A DNA stretch of 64,000 nt, from the NCBI RefSeq assembly GCF_010731815.2, contig NZ_AP022593.1, forward strand, positions 4,774,001-4,838,000. Reading direction: 5' to 3'. The notes beneath the pieces are model-generated. The model had not been told where the DNA came from and did not search any database. It was given only the letters and a program-made list of their open reading frames with translations. The DNA is from Mycolicibacterium arabiense (lineage in GTDB: Bacteria > Actinomycetota > Actinomycetes > Mycobacteriales > Mycobacteriaceae). The translations under genes and the position numbers were made by a program. Positions 29,674 through 38,658 of this stretch are shown here, piece after piece (the first letter of the stretch is position 1; every line of letters starts with the position of its first letter).

Positions 29674-31134
29674 GTGAATGAAACCATTGGGACGCTGACG
29701 CCGAGGCGCAAGGCCATCGTCCTGGTGTCCTGCTGCCTGAGCCTGCTCATCGTGTCGATGGACGCCACCATCGTGAACGTCGCGATCCCGGCGATCCGCG
29801 ACGACCTGCACGCCTCGTCGTCGCAGCTGCAGTGGATCGTCGACGTCTACACCCTGGTGCTGGCGTCGCTGCTCATGCTCTCGGGGGCCATGGGCGACCG
29901 GTTCGGCAGGCGGCGGGTGTTCCAGATCGGCCTGACGGTCTTCGCCGTCGGGTCGCTGCTGTGCAGCCTCGCACCCAACATCGAGACCTTGATCGTCGCC
30001 CGCCTGCTCCAGGCGGTCGGTGGATCCATGCTGAATCCCGTTGCGCTGTCCATCATCTCGCAGGTGTTCACCGGCCGCGTGGAGCGCGCTCGCGCGCTGG
30101 GCTTCTGGGGTGCGGTGGTCGGCATCTCGATGGCGCTCGGCCCGGTCGTGGGCGGTCTGCTGATCGAGACGGTGAGCTGGCGGGCCGTGTTCTGGATCAA
30201 CCTGCCGATCTGCGCCCTTGCGATCGTGCTGACCGCCGTCTTCGTGCCCGAGACCAAGTCGCTGACGATGCGCAACGTCGACCCGATCGGCCAGGCGCTG
30301 GCGGTGGTGTTCCTGTTCGGCGTGGTGTTCGCGCTCATCGAGGGCCCCGGCCTGGGTTGGTCTCACCCGCTGGTCATCGCGATCGCCGTGGTGGCCGCCG
30401 CCGCGCTGGCCGCCTTCGTCCGCTACGAAGGGCGACGGCACGACCCGTTCATCGACCTGCGCTTCTTCCGCAGCATCCCCTTCACGGGGGCGACGGTGAC
30501 CGCCATCTGCGCCTTCGCGGCGTGGGGTGCGTTCCTGTTCATGATGTCGCTCTACCTGCAGGGCGAACGCGGCTACTCGGCGATGCACACCGGTCTGATC
30601 TACCTACCCATCGCCATCGGCGCACTGGTGTTCTCGCCGCTGTCCGGCCGCCTGGTGGGTCGTTACGGCGCGCGGCCATCCCTGTTGACGGCGGGAGTGC
30701 TGATCACGACGTCGGCGATCATGCTGACCTTCCTGACCGCCACCACGCCGGTGTGGGAACTGGTCGTGCTGTTCGCCGTCTTCGGCATCGGCTTCTCGAT
30801 GGTCAACGCGCCCATCACGAATGCCGCGGTGAGCGGCATGCCCCTGGACCGGGCGGGCGCCGCGTCCGCGGTCACGTCGACCAGTCGTCAGGTGGGCGTG
30901 AGCATCGGCGTGGCGCTGTGCGGATCGGTGGCCGGGGGAGCGCTGTCCGGCGCCGGCATCGACTTCGCGTCGGCGGCGCGGCCACTGTGGTTCGTCTGCG
31001 TCGCATTGGGTGTCGTGGTCTTTGGCATCGGCGTCCTGTCGACCTCACCGCGGGCGCTGCGTTCCGCCGAGCGGCTGGCACCGCTGATCGCGGGCAAGTC
31101 CACGACCGCCGAGGAGGACGCGCGTGTCCGCTAA
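29674..31134 (+). CDS. DHA2-family (QacA/EmrB-like) drug:H+ antiporter
   Basis: This 486-residue transporter with about 14 membrane helices belongs to DHA2 of the MFS. Motifs visible include the helix 1 sequence SMDATIVNVAIPAIRDDL (motif D-like), motif A GAMGDRFGRRRVF, and the motif C region GAVVGISMALGPVVGGLL. It would export hydrophobic compounds using the proton gradient. The start is GTG 29674 (or 29672). It overlaps the MarR gene by 11 bases, so the two form an operon. Confidence 0.93.
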   Translation: MNETIGTLTPRRKAIVLVSCCLSLLIVSMDATIVNVAIPAIRDDLHASSSQLQWIVDVYTLVLASLLMLSGAMGDRFGRRRVFQIGLTVFAVGSLLCSLAPNIETLIVARLLQAVGGSMLNPVALSIISQVFTGRVERARALGFWGAVVGISMALGPVVGGLLIETVSWRAVFWINLPICALAIVLTAVFVPETKSLTMRNVDPIGQALAVVFLFGVVFALIEGPGLGWSHPLVIAIAVVAAAALAAFVRYEGRRHDPFIDLRFFRSIPFTGATVTAICAFAAWGAFLFMMSLYLQGERGYSAMHTGLIYLPIAIGALVFSPLSGRLVGRYGARPSLLTAGVLITTSAIMLTFLTATTPVWELVVLFAVFGIGFSMVNAPITNAAVSGMPLDRAGAASAVTSTSRQVGVSIGVALCGSVAGGALSGAGIDFASAARPLWFVCVALGVVVFGIGVLSTSPRALRSAERLAPLIAGKSTTAEEDARVR

Positions 31135-31543
31135 CCCACTCGCCGACGACGTGTGGCGCGCGATGGCCGCCGTGGTGTTCGACAACCGCGACGGGTGGAA
31201 GCGCGACGTCATCGAGACCTCCGGCCTGCCGTTCAGCCGCATCCGGGTGCTACGTCGGTTGGCGCGAAAGGCCATGTCGCTGCGCGAGATCGCGGAGGCG
31301 ACCATGATGGACGCCCCGGCCGCGACGGTGGCGATCAACGACCTCGAGGACCGCGGTCTCGTGGTCCGCACACCCGACCCGGCCGACCGGCGCTCGAAGC
31401 TGGTCTCGCTGACCCAGGCGGGCTGCGACGTCGTCGCCCGCATCGACCGCGTGGAGGATCCCGCGCCGCCGTCCATCGCCGCGTTGAGCGACGACGACCT
31501 GCGGGCGCTGCGCGACGTCCTGGCCAAGCTGACGGCGGGCTAG
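31124..31543 (+). CDS. MarR-family regulator of the adjacent exporter
   Basis: This 139-residue winged-helix regulator has the recognition region MSLREIAEATMMDAPAATVAINDLEDRGLV and the wing RTPDPADRRSKLVSLT at about residues 48-100. It overlaps the exporter gene by 11 bases (GTG start at 31124). It is likely the local repressor responding to exported compounds, by analogy with MarR-DHA2 pairs. It overlaps the convergent phytoene-dehydrogenase-like gene by 4 bases. Confidence 0.88.
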   Translation: MSANPLADDVWRAMAAVVFDNRDGWKRDVIETSGLPFSRIRVLRRLARKAMSLREIAEATMMDAPAATVAINDLEDRGLVVRTPDPADRRSKLVSLTQAGCDVVARIDRVEDPAPPSIAALSDDDLRALRDVLAKLTAG

Positions 31544-33096
31544 ACCTCTTCGAGCACCGCCATCGCCGCGTTGTGGCCGCCGATGCCCGACACCGCCCCG
31601 CCGCGGCGAGACCCCGATCCGCACAGCATGATTCGATCGTGACCGGTCGCGACGCCCCACCGGCGCGCGGGCGTGTCCAGCGGGTCGTCGTCCTCGGTGA
31701 ACGGCCACGACAGGCCACCGTGGAAGATGTGTCCCGCCGTCATGCCCAGGGTGTCCTGCAGGTCGGCCGTGGTCTTGGTCTCGATGCACGGCGCCCCGTG
31801 GCGGTCGGTCAGGATGACGTCCTGAATCGGCTCGGCGAGAACGGCGTTCAGCGACTCGAGCACCGCATCGGTCAGGACCCGGCGCACCCCGTCGGGTTGG
31901 CGCCCGGCGACCAGGTGGTGCGGGGTGTGCAGCCCGAACACCGTCAGCGTCTGCGCACCCGAGCGTCGCAGGTCATCGGACAGGATGCTGGGATCGCTCA
32001 GCGAATGACAGTAGATCTCACACGGCAGCGGGTCGGGAATGTTGCCCGCCGACGCCGCGTCGTAGGCCGAGTCCAGTTGCGACAGCGTCTCGTTGACGTG
32101 GAACGTGCCACCGAAAGCCTGCTCCGGGCGCACGGAACCGTCGCGCAGCCGCGGCAACCGTGACAGCATCAGGTTGACCTTCACCTGCGAGCCGGGTGCC
32201 GAGTCCGGTGCGGCCTCGCCGAGTAGCCCGGCCAGCACGGTGGGGGTGACGCCTGCGAGCACCACGTCGCCGTGCACCAGGTGCTCGCCCGAGGCGTCGC
32301 GGTAGGAGACGTCACCGTCTGGCGACACCTCGAAGACCTCGGCACCGGTGACGATCTCGGCGCCGAACCGGGATGCCGCCGCCTCGAGCGCCCCGCTGAC
32401 GGCGCCCATGCCGCCGATCGGCACGTCCCAATCGCCCGTTCCGCCGCCCACCAGGTGGTAGAGGAAGCAGGCGTTCTGGACCAGCGACGGTTCGTCGGTG
32501 CGGGCGAAGGTGCCGATCAGCGCGTCGGTCGCCATGACGCCGCGTACGACGTCGTCGGCCACCACCGCCGTGATCGTCTCGCCGATCGGGCGATCCATCA
32601 GCGCCGACCACGTCGCGTCGGTGCCTAGGTCGCCCGTGGCGAGCGTGCGCGCCTGCGAGCGGGTGCGCAACGGTTCGAGCAGCGTCGGCCAAAGCCGTTG
32701 CGTCACTTTGGCACAACGCCGGTAGAAGTCGGCGAACGCCTCGGCGTCGCGGCCGGCGCCGATCGCGTCGAATGAACTCTGGGCGCCGATCAGCAGGCCG
32801 GTGCTGCCGCCGTCGGCGGGGTTCGGCGTGTACGACGAGTACTCACGCCGAGCCAACCGGACGTCGGCGCCAAGGTCGTCGACGATCCGTCTGGGCAGCA
32901 GGGTGACGAGGTACGAGTACCGCGACAGGCGCGCGTCGACGCCGTCGAAGGCGTGGGCCGAGACGGCGGCACCGCCCGCGTGGTCGAGACGTTCGAGCAC
33001 GCACACCCGCTTGCCCGCGCGGGCGAGATAGGCCGCGGCCACCAGACCGTTGTGCCCACCACCGACGACGACGGCGTCGTACCGGTCGTGCCGCAC
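31540..33096 (-). CDS. Phytoene-dehydrogenase-like FAD oxidoreductase
   Basis: This 518-residue flavoprotein of the phytoene desaturase/amine-oxidase-like group is equivalent in position to Rv0897c. The N terminus has the dinucleotide-binding motif VVVGGGHNGLVAAAYLARAG, followed by VCVLERLDHAGGAA. The C-terminal part carries FAD-binding CGSGSRRGGAVSGIGGHNAAMAV near the end. No carotenoid genes surround it; the substrate is unknown. I use the GTG start at 33096, 3 bases after the DUF2630 stop, because the motif follows at once. Alternative ATGs upstream lie within the DUF2630 gene. Confidence 0.88.
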   Translation of the reverse strand: MRHDRYDAVVVGGGHNGLVAAAYLARAGKRVCVLERLDHAGGAAVSAHAFDGVDARLSRYSYLVTLLPRRIVDDLGADVRLARREYSSYTPNPADGGSTGLLIGAQSSFDAIGAGRDAEAFADFYRRCAKVTQRLWPTLLEPLRTRSQARTLATGDLGTDATWSALMDRPIGETITAVVADDVVRGVMATDALIGTFARTDEPSLVQNACFLYHLVGGGTGDWDVPIGGMGAVSGALEAAASRFGAEIVTGAEVFEVSPDGDVSYRDASGEHLVHGDVVLAGVTPTVLAGLLGEAAPDSAPGSQVKVNLMLSRLPRLRDGSVRPEQAFGGTFHVNETLSQLDSAYDAASAGNIPDPLPCEIYCHSLSDPSILSDDLRRSGAQTLTVFGLHTPHHLVAGRQPDGVRRVLTDAVLESLNAVLAEPIQDVILTDRHGAPCIETKTTADLQDTLGMTAGHIFHGGLSWPFTEDDDPLDTPARRWGVATGHDRIMLCGSGSRRGGAVSGIGGHNAAMAVLEEV

Positions 33097-33098
33097 GA

Positions 33099-33347
33099 TC
33101 AGTTCAGGTAGCCCTCGACCGTGCCGGCGGGCCGCACGCTGGCGTCGTCGGGGTTCTGGCCTGACTCGCGCAGGGCGCGGCGCTGGCGCAGCAGGTCCCA
33201 GCACTGGTCGAGCTGCACCTCGACGGCCTTCAGCCGCTGGTGCTCCTCGGTCTCGTCGATGTCCTTGTGCTGAAGCTTCTCGCGCAGCGCGCGCTCCTCG
33301 GCGACCAGTTCGTCGACGCGGCCGAGAATGTCGTGGTCCTTGTCCAT
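33099..33347 (-). CDS. DUF2630 small coiled protein
   Basis: This 82-residue protein is equivalent to Rv0898c. It is made of two charged alpha-helices (VDELVAEERALREKL and HQRLKAVEVQLDQCWDLLRQRRAL), with the family's conserved CWDLLRQRRA signature. It is probably a small coiled-coil hairpin; function is unknown. The ATG start is 33347. Only 30 bases separate it from the divergent FKBP gene, so promoters must overlap. It is co-transcribed with the downstream phytoene-dehydrogenase-like gene. Confidence 0.88.
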   Translation of the reverse strand: MDKDHDILGRVDELVAEERALREKLQHKDIDETEEHQRLKAVEVQLDQCWDLLRQRRALRESGQNPDDASVRPAGTVEGYLN

Positions 33348-33377
33348 GCGTTCAGTCTGCCCGACTACGGTTGAGTC

Positions 33378-33746
33378 GTGGCGAGCGACCAGAAACCTCA
33401 GATCGAATTCCCCGACGGCCCCGCGCCCAGCGAGATGGTCATCACCGACCTGGAGGTGGGTGACGGCGCCGAGGCCGTGCCCGGCGGCAACGTCCGGGTG
33501 CACTACGTGGGCGTCGAGTACGACACCGGCGAGGAGTTCGACAGCTCCTGGAACCGTGGCGAGTCCATCGAGTTCCCGCTGCGCGGGCTGATCCAGGGAT
33601 GGCAGGACGGTATCCCTGGCATGCGCGTCGGCGGCAGGCGCAAGCTCGTCATCCCGCCTGCGCAGGCCTACGGCCCGGCAGGCTCGGGGCACCGGCTGTC
33701 GGGCAAGACGCTCATCTTCGTCATCGATCTGCTCGACGTCCGCTAG
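33378..33746 (+). CDS. FKBP-type peptidyl-prolyl isomerase
   Basis: This 122-residue single-domain FKBP catalyses prolyl cis-trans isomerisation. It contains the FKBP segments VRVHYVGVEYDTGEEFDSSW, GLIQGWQDGIPGMRVGG, RRKLVIPPAQAYG and LIFVIDLLDV. It has no signal peptide, so it acts in the cytosol. It starts at GTG 33378 and lies 12 bases before arfA, suggesting a shared transcript, although no functional link to arfABC is known. Confidence 0.92.
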   Translation: MASDQKPQIEFPDGPAPSEMVITDLEVGDGAEAVPGGNVRVHYVGVEYDTGEEFDSSWNRGESIEFPLRGLIQGWQDGIPGMRVGGRRKLVIPPAQAYGPAGSGHRLSGKTLIFVIDLLDVR

Positions 33747-33758
33747 CAGAGGGCGCCC

Positions 33759-34352
33759 GTGTCGGACAGCGGTGAGGACCGCGTCGTCGGCGACTGGCGG
33801 CCGGAGTCGAAGCTCTACCGCAGGCCGCCGGGCCTGCGCTGGGTGCTCGCGGCGATGATCGTCCCGCTGGTGCTCGCGGTGATCGGCTGGGCCGGCTCCG
33901 CCGGGTCGGATGACGCGGCACAACCGTCCGCGCCGCCGCCGGTGCCCAGTGCCACCGCCACGCCGGCGCCGATGACGACCACGTCCGTGCCGCCCGCTGG
34001 GCCGTTCGGGGCGTTCTCGATGGCGCGTACCGGCAACGGCTACACCCTCGGCGGAGAGATGCCCGAGGACCAGAAGCGTGAACTCGTCGATGCCATCCGC
34101 TTCGCGCTGCCCGGCGCCACGGTCGTCGATCAGATCAAGGTCAACCCGAAGGTGCGTGCGCCCGACGCCGCGCTGCTCGGCGGGGTGTTCAGCGTGACAC
34201 CCGACGTCACCGGCTTCGACCTCCGACTGGCGAACGGCACGGTGCGGGTCACCGGCACCGCGCAGTCCGAGAAGCAGAAGGCCGACGTCACGTCTGCAGT
34301 CGGCGACGCGTGGCCGGGCACGCGGGTCGTCAACGACATCCGAGTCGGCTGA
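33759..34352 (+). CDS. arfA: ArfA/OmpATb-like protein lacking the OmpA domain
   Basis: This 197-residue membrane-anchored protein has a cytosolic N terminus, one membrane helix (about residues 28-46), a Pro-rich linker and a region similar to the BON-type channel domain of ArfA (residues about 80-197, ending VVNDIRVG). M. tuberculosis ArfA (Rv0899) is about 326 residues with a C-terminal OmpA-like peptidoglycan-binding domain; here the stop falls right after the BON region, and arfB begins 9 bases later. No remnant of the OmpA domain is seen. The GTG start lies 12 bases after the FKBP gene. Confidence 0.8.
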   Translation: MSDSGEDRVVGDWRPESKLYRRPPGLRWVLAAMIVPLVLAVIGWAGSAGSDDAAQPSAPPPVPSATATPAPMTTTSVPPAGPFGAFSMARTGNGYTLGGEMPEDQKRELVDAIRFALPGATVVDQIKVNPKVRAPDAALLGGVFSVTPDVTGFDLRLANGTVRVTGTAQSEKQKADVTSAVGDAWPGTRVVNDIRVG

Positions 34353-34361
34353 GGAGCACCG

Positions 34362-34517
34362 ATGGACTTCGTGATTCAGTGGCTCTGGTACCTGGCAGCG
34401 TTCCTGCTCGGCTCGCTGGCCGCTTGGATCGTGGCCGCCGTGACGATCGGCTACGTCAGCGAGCAGGAGGCGCTCGAGGCCATGCCGGGCGCCCGCGAGC
34501 CGAGGGACCGATCGTGA
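34362..34517 (+). CDS. arfB: ArfB-like small membrane protein
   Basis: This 51-residue protein has a single strongly hydrophobic helix (residues about 5-28: IQWLWYLAAFLLGSLAAWIV) and a short polar C-terminal tail. M. tuberculosis ArfB (Rv0900) is about 50 residues and also starts MDFVIQW, so the identity is clear. It starts at ATG 34362 and overlaps arfC by 4 bases (GTGA). ArfABC is linked to ammonia release and adaptation to acid in slow growers; the role here is inferred from that. Confidence 0.85.
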   Translation: MDFVIQWLWYLAAFLLGSLAAWIVAAVTIGYVSEQEALEAMPGAREPRDRS

Positions 34518-34918
34518 CCGGACCGAACTGGTGGTTGTTCGCCGTCGCGTTCGTGCTCGGCGCCGCGCTGACGTGGGCGCTGATGGTGCGCCGGGTCCGG
34601 CGCGAGGTCCCGGTCCACGAACCCCGCATCAGTGCGGGTGCCGCGATTCTCGATGCGGCTCAACCCAAGACGCCGAGGCGGGTCGACGTCACCGGCGACT
34701 CGCACGAGGCCGAGGAGTCCGACGTCGTGGAGCCCTACGGTCCCGGGTCGGTGCGCCTGGCGATCGGCACGGCCGACGCTCCGGTCGGCTATCCCGTCAA
34801 GATCGACGAGGGAGCGACGACCCTGCACGCGCCCGGCAGCGCCGGTTACGAGGAGTTGGTCGCCGACGTGTTCTTCAGCGACGTCACGGCCGCCGAACGG
34901 GCGGGCTTCTCTAGCTAG
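34514..34918 (+). CDS. arfC: ArfC-like membrane protein
   Basis: This 134-residue protein has one N-terminal membrane helix (about residues 6-26, WWLFAVAFVLGAALTWALM), then a polar linker and a C-terminal soluble region rich in Pro/Gly (VEPYGPGSVRLAI, ADVFFSDVTAAERAGF). It resembles ArfC (Rv0901, about 175 residues) at the helix, the PYGPGS motif and the end, but the linker is shorter. Start is the GTG overlapping arfB. Its stop overlaps the prrB stop by 4 bases in the opposite direction. Confidence 0.8.
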   Translation: MTGPNWWLFAVAFVLGAALTWALMVRRVRREVPVHEPRISAGAAILDAAQPKTPRRVDVTGDSHEAEESDVVEPYGPGSVRLAIGTADAPVGYPVKIDEGATTLHAPGSAGYEELVADVFFSDVTAAERAGFSS

Positions 34919-36267
34919 GACGGCCCGGGCAGGCGCAGCAGCATCCGCGCCCCGCCCAGCGGGCTCGACTCCAGCGTCGCCGTCCCACCGTGCAGTTCCG
35001 CTTGCTGCGCCACCAGCGCCAGGCCCAGTCCCGAACCCGAGTGCGACGCGGTCGAGCCGCGGGAGAACCGGTCGAACACCACGGTGCGCTCCTCCTCCGG
35101 AACGCCGACGCCGTCGTCGTCCACCGCGATCTCGACACCGGCGCGCGAACTGACCGCCGACAACTGCACCCGCGTCGCGCCGCCGTGCTTGACCGCGTTG
35201 GCGATCGCGTTGTCCACGGCGAGCCGGAGACCGACGGGCAGGCCAAGGATGATGACCGTCGGCGCCGGCACCAGCGACACCTCGAGGTCGGGGTAGACCC
35301 GCATCGCGTCGTGCGCCGCGCGGTCCAGCAGCTCGGTGATGTCGACGGGCACGTGGTCGTCCGACGTGGTCAGCTGACCCTGGGCCAGCCGCTCGAGCGC
35401 CGCGAGCGTCGCCTCGATGCGGGTCTGCGTACGGACGAGGTCCCCGATGACCTCCTTGCGCTGATCGTCGGACATGTCGAGGGTGTCGAGCACCTCGAGG
35501 TTCGTCCGCATCGCGGTCAGCGGCGTCCGCAGTTCGTGCGACGACACGGCCGCGAAGTCGCGTGCGGACGCCAGTGCGTTCTTGGTGCGGTCCTGTTCGT
35601 CCCAGATCCGCTGGATGAGACCGTTAACGGCCTCACCGATCTCGACCGCCTCGGTGGCGCCGCGCACCTCGACGTCGGGTTCGTCACCGCCCACGTCGAT
35701 GGCCCGCGTCTGCTGCGCCAGCCGTTTCAACGGTCGCACCGCGAACGCCGCCAGCAGCCAGCCCGCCACCGCGGCCGCGCCGATCGCGAACGAGCAGATG
35801 ATGATCACCCGCCGGTGCAGGTTGTTGGTGTCCGAGATCGTCGCGTCGTACGTCGCGCCCACCGCCACCGACATCGAGGTCGGGTCCGGCCCGGGCACCT
35901 GGATGTCGACGGTCCGGACCCGGTAGCGCACGCCGTTGACGTAGGTGTCGGCGTAGCCGGGTTCGAGCTGGGGCAGGACGACGGTCGTGTTCGACGTCAC
36001 CTCGCCGTTCTGGCGGACGGTGATGATGGCGTCCTCGTCGTTCGGTGAACGCGGGATCTGGTCGAGACCGCGCGGCAGGAACGGGATCGCAAAGCCCGCC
36101 GCCTCGTCGAGCCTGCGGTCCAGCCGCTCCTTGCGGTCGTTGGTGATGCCGATCCACACGATCGCGCCGACGATGCCCACCACGATCGCCGCGGCGATGG
36201 CCGTCGCGAACGCCACGCGCGTCCGCAGCGACGGAGTGCGCTTGAACGACCGCGAGAAGACGTTCAC
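34915..36267 (-). CDS. prrB: Sensor histidine kinase PrrB
   Basis: This 450-residue two-component sensor kinase has membrane helices at about 17-39 and 151-175, with an extracytoplasmic sensor between, then HAMP (about 176-230), HisKA with SSHELRTPL, and HATPase with NAIANAVKHGG (N box), DDDGVGVPEE (G1) and GSGLGLALV (G2). It pairs with PrrA, 5 bases upstream in the transcript. The GTG start is 36267. It corresponds to Rv0902c, linked to nitrogen and early infection growth. Confidence 0.95.
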   Translation of the reverse strand: MNVFSRSFKRTPSLRTRVAFATAIAAAIVVGIVGAIVWIGITNDRKERLDRRLDEAAGFAIPFLPRGLDQIPRSPNDEDAIITVRQNGEVTSNTTVVLPQLEPGYADTYVNGVRYRVRTVDIQVPGPDPTSMSVAVGATYDATISDTNNLHRRVIIICSFAIGAAAVAGWLLAAFAVRPLKRLAQQTRAIDVGGDEPDVEVRGATEAVEIGEAVNGLIQRIWDEQDRTKNALASARDFAAVSSHELRTPLTAMRTNLEVLDTLDMSDDQRKEVIGDLVRTQTRIEATLAALERLAQGQLTTSDDHVPVDITELLDRAAHDAMRVYPDLEVSLVPAPTVIILGLPVGLRLAVDNAIANAVKHGGATRVQLSAVSSRAGVEIAVDDDGVGVPEEERTVVFDRFSRGSTASHSGSGLGLALVAQQAELHGGTATLESSPLGGARMLLRLPGPS

Positions 36268-36272
36268 CCCAG

Positions 36273-36983
36273 TTACTGCTGCCTGAGGACGAAGCCCACG
36301 CCGCGCACCGTGTGCAACAGCCGCGGAGCGCCGCCCGCCTCCAGCTTGCGGCGCAGATACCCGATGAACACGTCGACGACGTTGGTGTCGGCGGCGAAGT
36401 CGTAACCCCAGACCAGCTCGAGCAGCTGTGCCCGCGAGAGCACGGCCGTCTTGTGCTCGGCGAGCACCGCGAGCAGGTCGAACTCGCGCTTGGTCAGGTC
36501 GACGTCGGTGCCGTTGACGCGCGCGCGGCGGCCGGGGATGTCGACCTCGAGCGGTCCGACCGAGATGGTCTCCGAGGAGAAGGTGGCCGTCGATCCGCGC
36601 CTGCGCAGCAGAGCCTTGACCCGTGCCACCAGCTCGGCGAGGACGAACGGCTTCACCAGGTAGTCGTCGGCGCCCGCCTCCAGCCCCGCCACGCGGTCGT
36701 CGACCGAGCTGCGCGCCGACAGCACGCAGACCGGCACGTCGTTGTCCATCGCGCGCAGCGCCGTCACGACGCTGACGCCGTCGAGCACGGGCATGTTGAT
36801 GTCGAGGACGATCGCATCGGGTCGCGTCTCGGTCGCACTACGTAGCGCCTCGGCGCCGTCCACGGCGGTGAACACCTCGAATCCGGACAGCCGCAGCCCA
36901 CGCTCCAGCGACGCGAGCACGTCGGGATCGTCATCGACCACGAGTACCCGGGGAGACGAGCCACTCCCTGCGCCAGAGTCCAT
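36273..36983 (-). CDS. prrA: Response regulator PrrA
   Basis: This 236-residue OmpR-type response regulator has an N-terminal receiver domain with acidic residues 17-19, phosphoacceptor Asp61 in VLDINMP and conserved Lys in YLVKPF, followed by a C-terminal winged helix ([20 protein letters not shown], then [14 protein letters not shown]). It corresponds to Rv0903c and, in M. tuberculosis, is reported as essential. The first ~10 residues (DSGAGSGSS) are a flexible leader. It heads the prrAB transcript and is divergent from the PLD-like gene over 123 bases. Confidence 0.96.
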   Translation of the reverse strand: MDSGAGSGSSPRVLVVDDDPDVLASLERGLRLSGFEVFTAVDGAEALRSATETRPDAIVLDINMPVLDGVSVVTALRAMDNDVPVCVLSARSSVDDRVAGLEAGADDYLVKPFVLAELVARVKALLRRRGSTATFSSETISVGPLEVDIPGRRARVNGTDVDLTKREFDLLAVLAEHKTAVLSRAQLLELVWGYDFAADTNVVDVFIGYLRRKLEAGGAPRLLHTVRGVGFVLRQQ

Positions 36984-37106
36984 GCGGCCAATCTTGCCCG
37001 ATACCCCTCCCGCGATGCGGTAGGCGCGTGAACGCCAGGTGACACCAAACCGCGATTGCGCGCTCGAAGCGCAGAAACCACGTCTGCACTGCTAGCTTCG
37101 TGAGTC

Positions 37107-38105
37107 GTGCAACCGAACGCTGCGGGTGTGATCGTCGAGCCCGACGACGGCGTCGAACCGGTGCGGGCGTTCATCGCCTCGGCCGAGCGCACGCTGCTGA
37201 TCAAGCAGTTCACGTTCACCGACGAGACCCTGATCGAGGCCGTCATCGAGCGCAGGCGTGCCGGTGTCGACGTGCGGGTCATGCTGAACGCCAAGCGATC
37301 CGGCGGCGACCGAGCCAACGACGAGACGCATCGACGGCTGGGCGCCGCGGGCATCGACGTCAAGTGGGCGAACCCGTTGTTCTACGTCACCCACGAGAAG
37401 TCGATCGTCGTCGACGGCACGGCAGCCCTGGTCGCGACGTTCAACCTGTGCGAGAAGTACTTCACCCGGACACGCGACTACGGCGTCGTCACCGTCGATC
37501 CGGCCCAGGTCGCCCAGATCACGGAGGTCTTCGACGCCGACTGGAACGAGGCGGACTGGCAGCCGTCGCCCTGCCACGGCCTGCTGTGGAGCAACGCGAA
37601 TTCGCGTCTGCACATGGCCCGCTTCATCGACACGGCCACCAAGCGCATCGACGTGCAGCACCCCAAGTACGTCGACGCGGTGATCCTCGACCACCTCGCG
37701 GCCGCCGCCGACCGCGGCGTCAAGGTGCACGTCCTCTGCGGCGGCAGGCACGGCATCAGCGAGTGGGACGTGCTCGACACGTTCGCCTCGCTGCGCACGC
37801 TGCGCCGGTTCGGGGTGAAGGTGCACAAGCAGAAGAACCTGCGGGTGCACGCCAAGCTGATCATCGTCGACGACGAACGCGCACTCGTCGGCTCGATGAA
37901 CATCGACCGCAGCGCCTTCGACCTCCGTCGCGAACTCGGCATCACGACGTCCGACCCACTGATCGTCGAGCGGCTCAAGGCCGTGTTCGACGAGGACTGG
38001 GAACTGTCGCACCACTACGCGCCGCCGGACCCGCTGCACCCCGAAGAACACCACGACGAGGACGCGTCGGACTTCCCGTCGGACTCAACGCTCGTTCATG
38101 AGTGA
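37107..38105 (+). CDS. Phospholipase D-like (HKD) family protein
   Basis: This 332-residue PLD superfamily protein has two HKD-type motifs. The first is HEKSIVVDG near residue 93, followed by VATFN (the usual Gly-Ser is replaced by Ala-Thr). The second is HAKLIIVDDERALVGSMN near residue 249, which is complete. Two motifs pair to form the active site; the variant first motif may affect activity. The family includes phosphatidyltransferases and nucleases; the substrate is unknown. It starts at GTG 37107 and overlaps the first chrA gene by 8 bases. Confidence 0.85.
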   Translation: MQPNAAGVIVEPDDGVEPVRAFIASAERTLLIKQFTFTDETLIEAVIERRRAGVDVRVMLNAKRSGGDRANDETHRRLGAAGIDVKWANPLFYVTHEKSIVVDGTAALVATFNLCEKYFTRTRDYGVVTVDPAQVAQITEVFDADWNEADWQPSPCHGLLWSNANSRLHMARFIDTATKRIDVQHPKYVDAVILDHLAAAADRGVKVHVLCGGRHGISEWDVLDTFASLRTLRRFGVKVHKQKNLRVHAKLIIVDDERALVGSMNIDRSAFDLRRELGITTSDPLIVERLKAVFDEDWELSHHYAPPDPLHPEEHHDEDASDFPSDSTLVHE

Positions 38106-38658
38106 GGACCGGCCGCCCTCCCTGTTCGACGTCGCCTGGACGTTCAACCACATCGCGCTGGCCTCGTTCGGCGGCGGCCTGTCGGCGTGGTCGCGGGAGG
38201 TGCTCGTCGTCGAGAAGCAGTGGCTGGGCGAGGAGGAGTTCCTCTCGGCGATGACGATGTGCCGCATCCTGCCCGGCGCCAACCAGGTGAACATGGCGGT
38301 GTTCGTCGGCACCAAGATGCGGGCCGTCCCCGGCGCGGTGGCCGCCGTGCTCGGGCTGTGCGTGGTGCCGCTGGCGATCGTGCTGTTCCTGTCGTGGCTG
38401 TACTTCCGCTTCAAGGAGGTGCCTGCCGTCGCCGGGGTGCTGCACGGCGCATCGGCCGCCGCGGTCGCGCTGACGGTGGCCATGGTGATCAAGACCGGTC
38501 GCAACTGCCTGACCGGCGTAATCCCGGTCGCCCTGTTCGCGCTGGCCTTCGTCCTCAACGGCATCCTGCGCTGGCCGCTGCTCGGCGTGTTGGCGATCGT
38601 CGCGCCGCTGGCGCTGCTGTGGGCCTGGCCCAGGGACCGCTCCGCGCCCGCGACGTGA
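38098..38658 (+). CDS. Chromate transporter, N-terminal-type CHR domain (ChrA half)
   Basis: This 186-residue membrane protein is one short-chain CHR domain. Family features are the opening DVAWTFNHIALASFGGGLSAWSREVLV, split over residues about 9-36, and TMCRILPGANQVNMAVFVG with a conserved Pro-Gly, followed by hydrophobic helices. Full-length ChrA has two such domains fused; here they are two overlapping genes (4 bases). The pair probably exports chromate by a heterodimer, but chromate use is inference. Confidence 0.88.
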   Translation: MSEDRPPSLFDVAWTFNHIALASFGGGLSAWSREVLVVEKQWLGEEEFLSAMTMCRILPGANQVNMAVFVGTKMRAVPGAVAAVLGLCVVPLAIVLFLSWLYFRFKEVPAVAGVLHGASAAAVALTVAMVIKTGRNCLTGVIPVALFALAFVLNGILRWPLLGVLAIVAPLALLWAWPRDRSAPAT

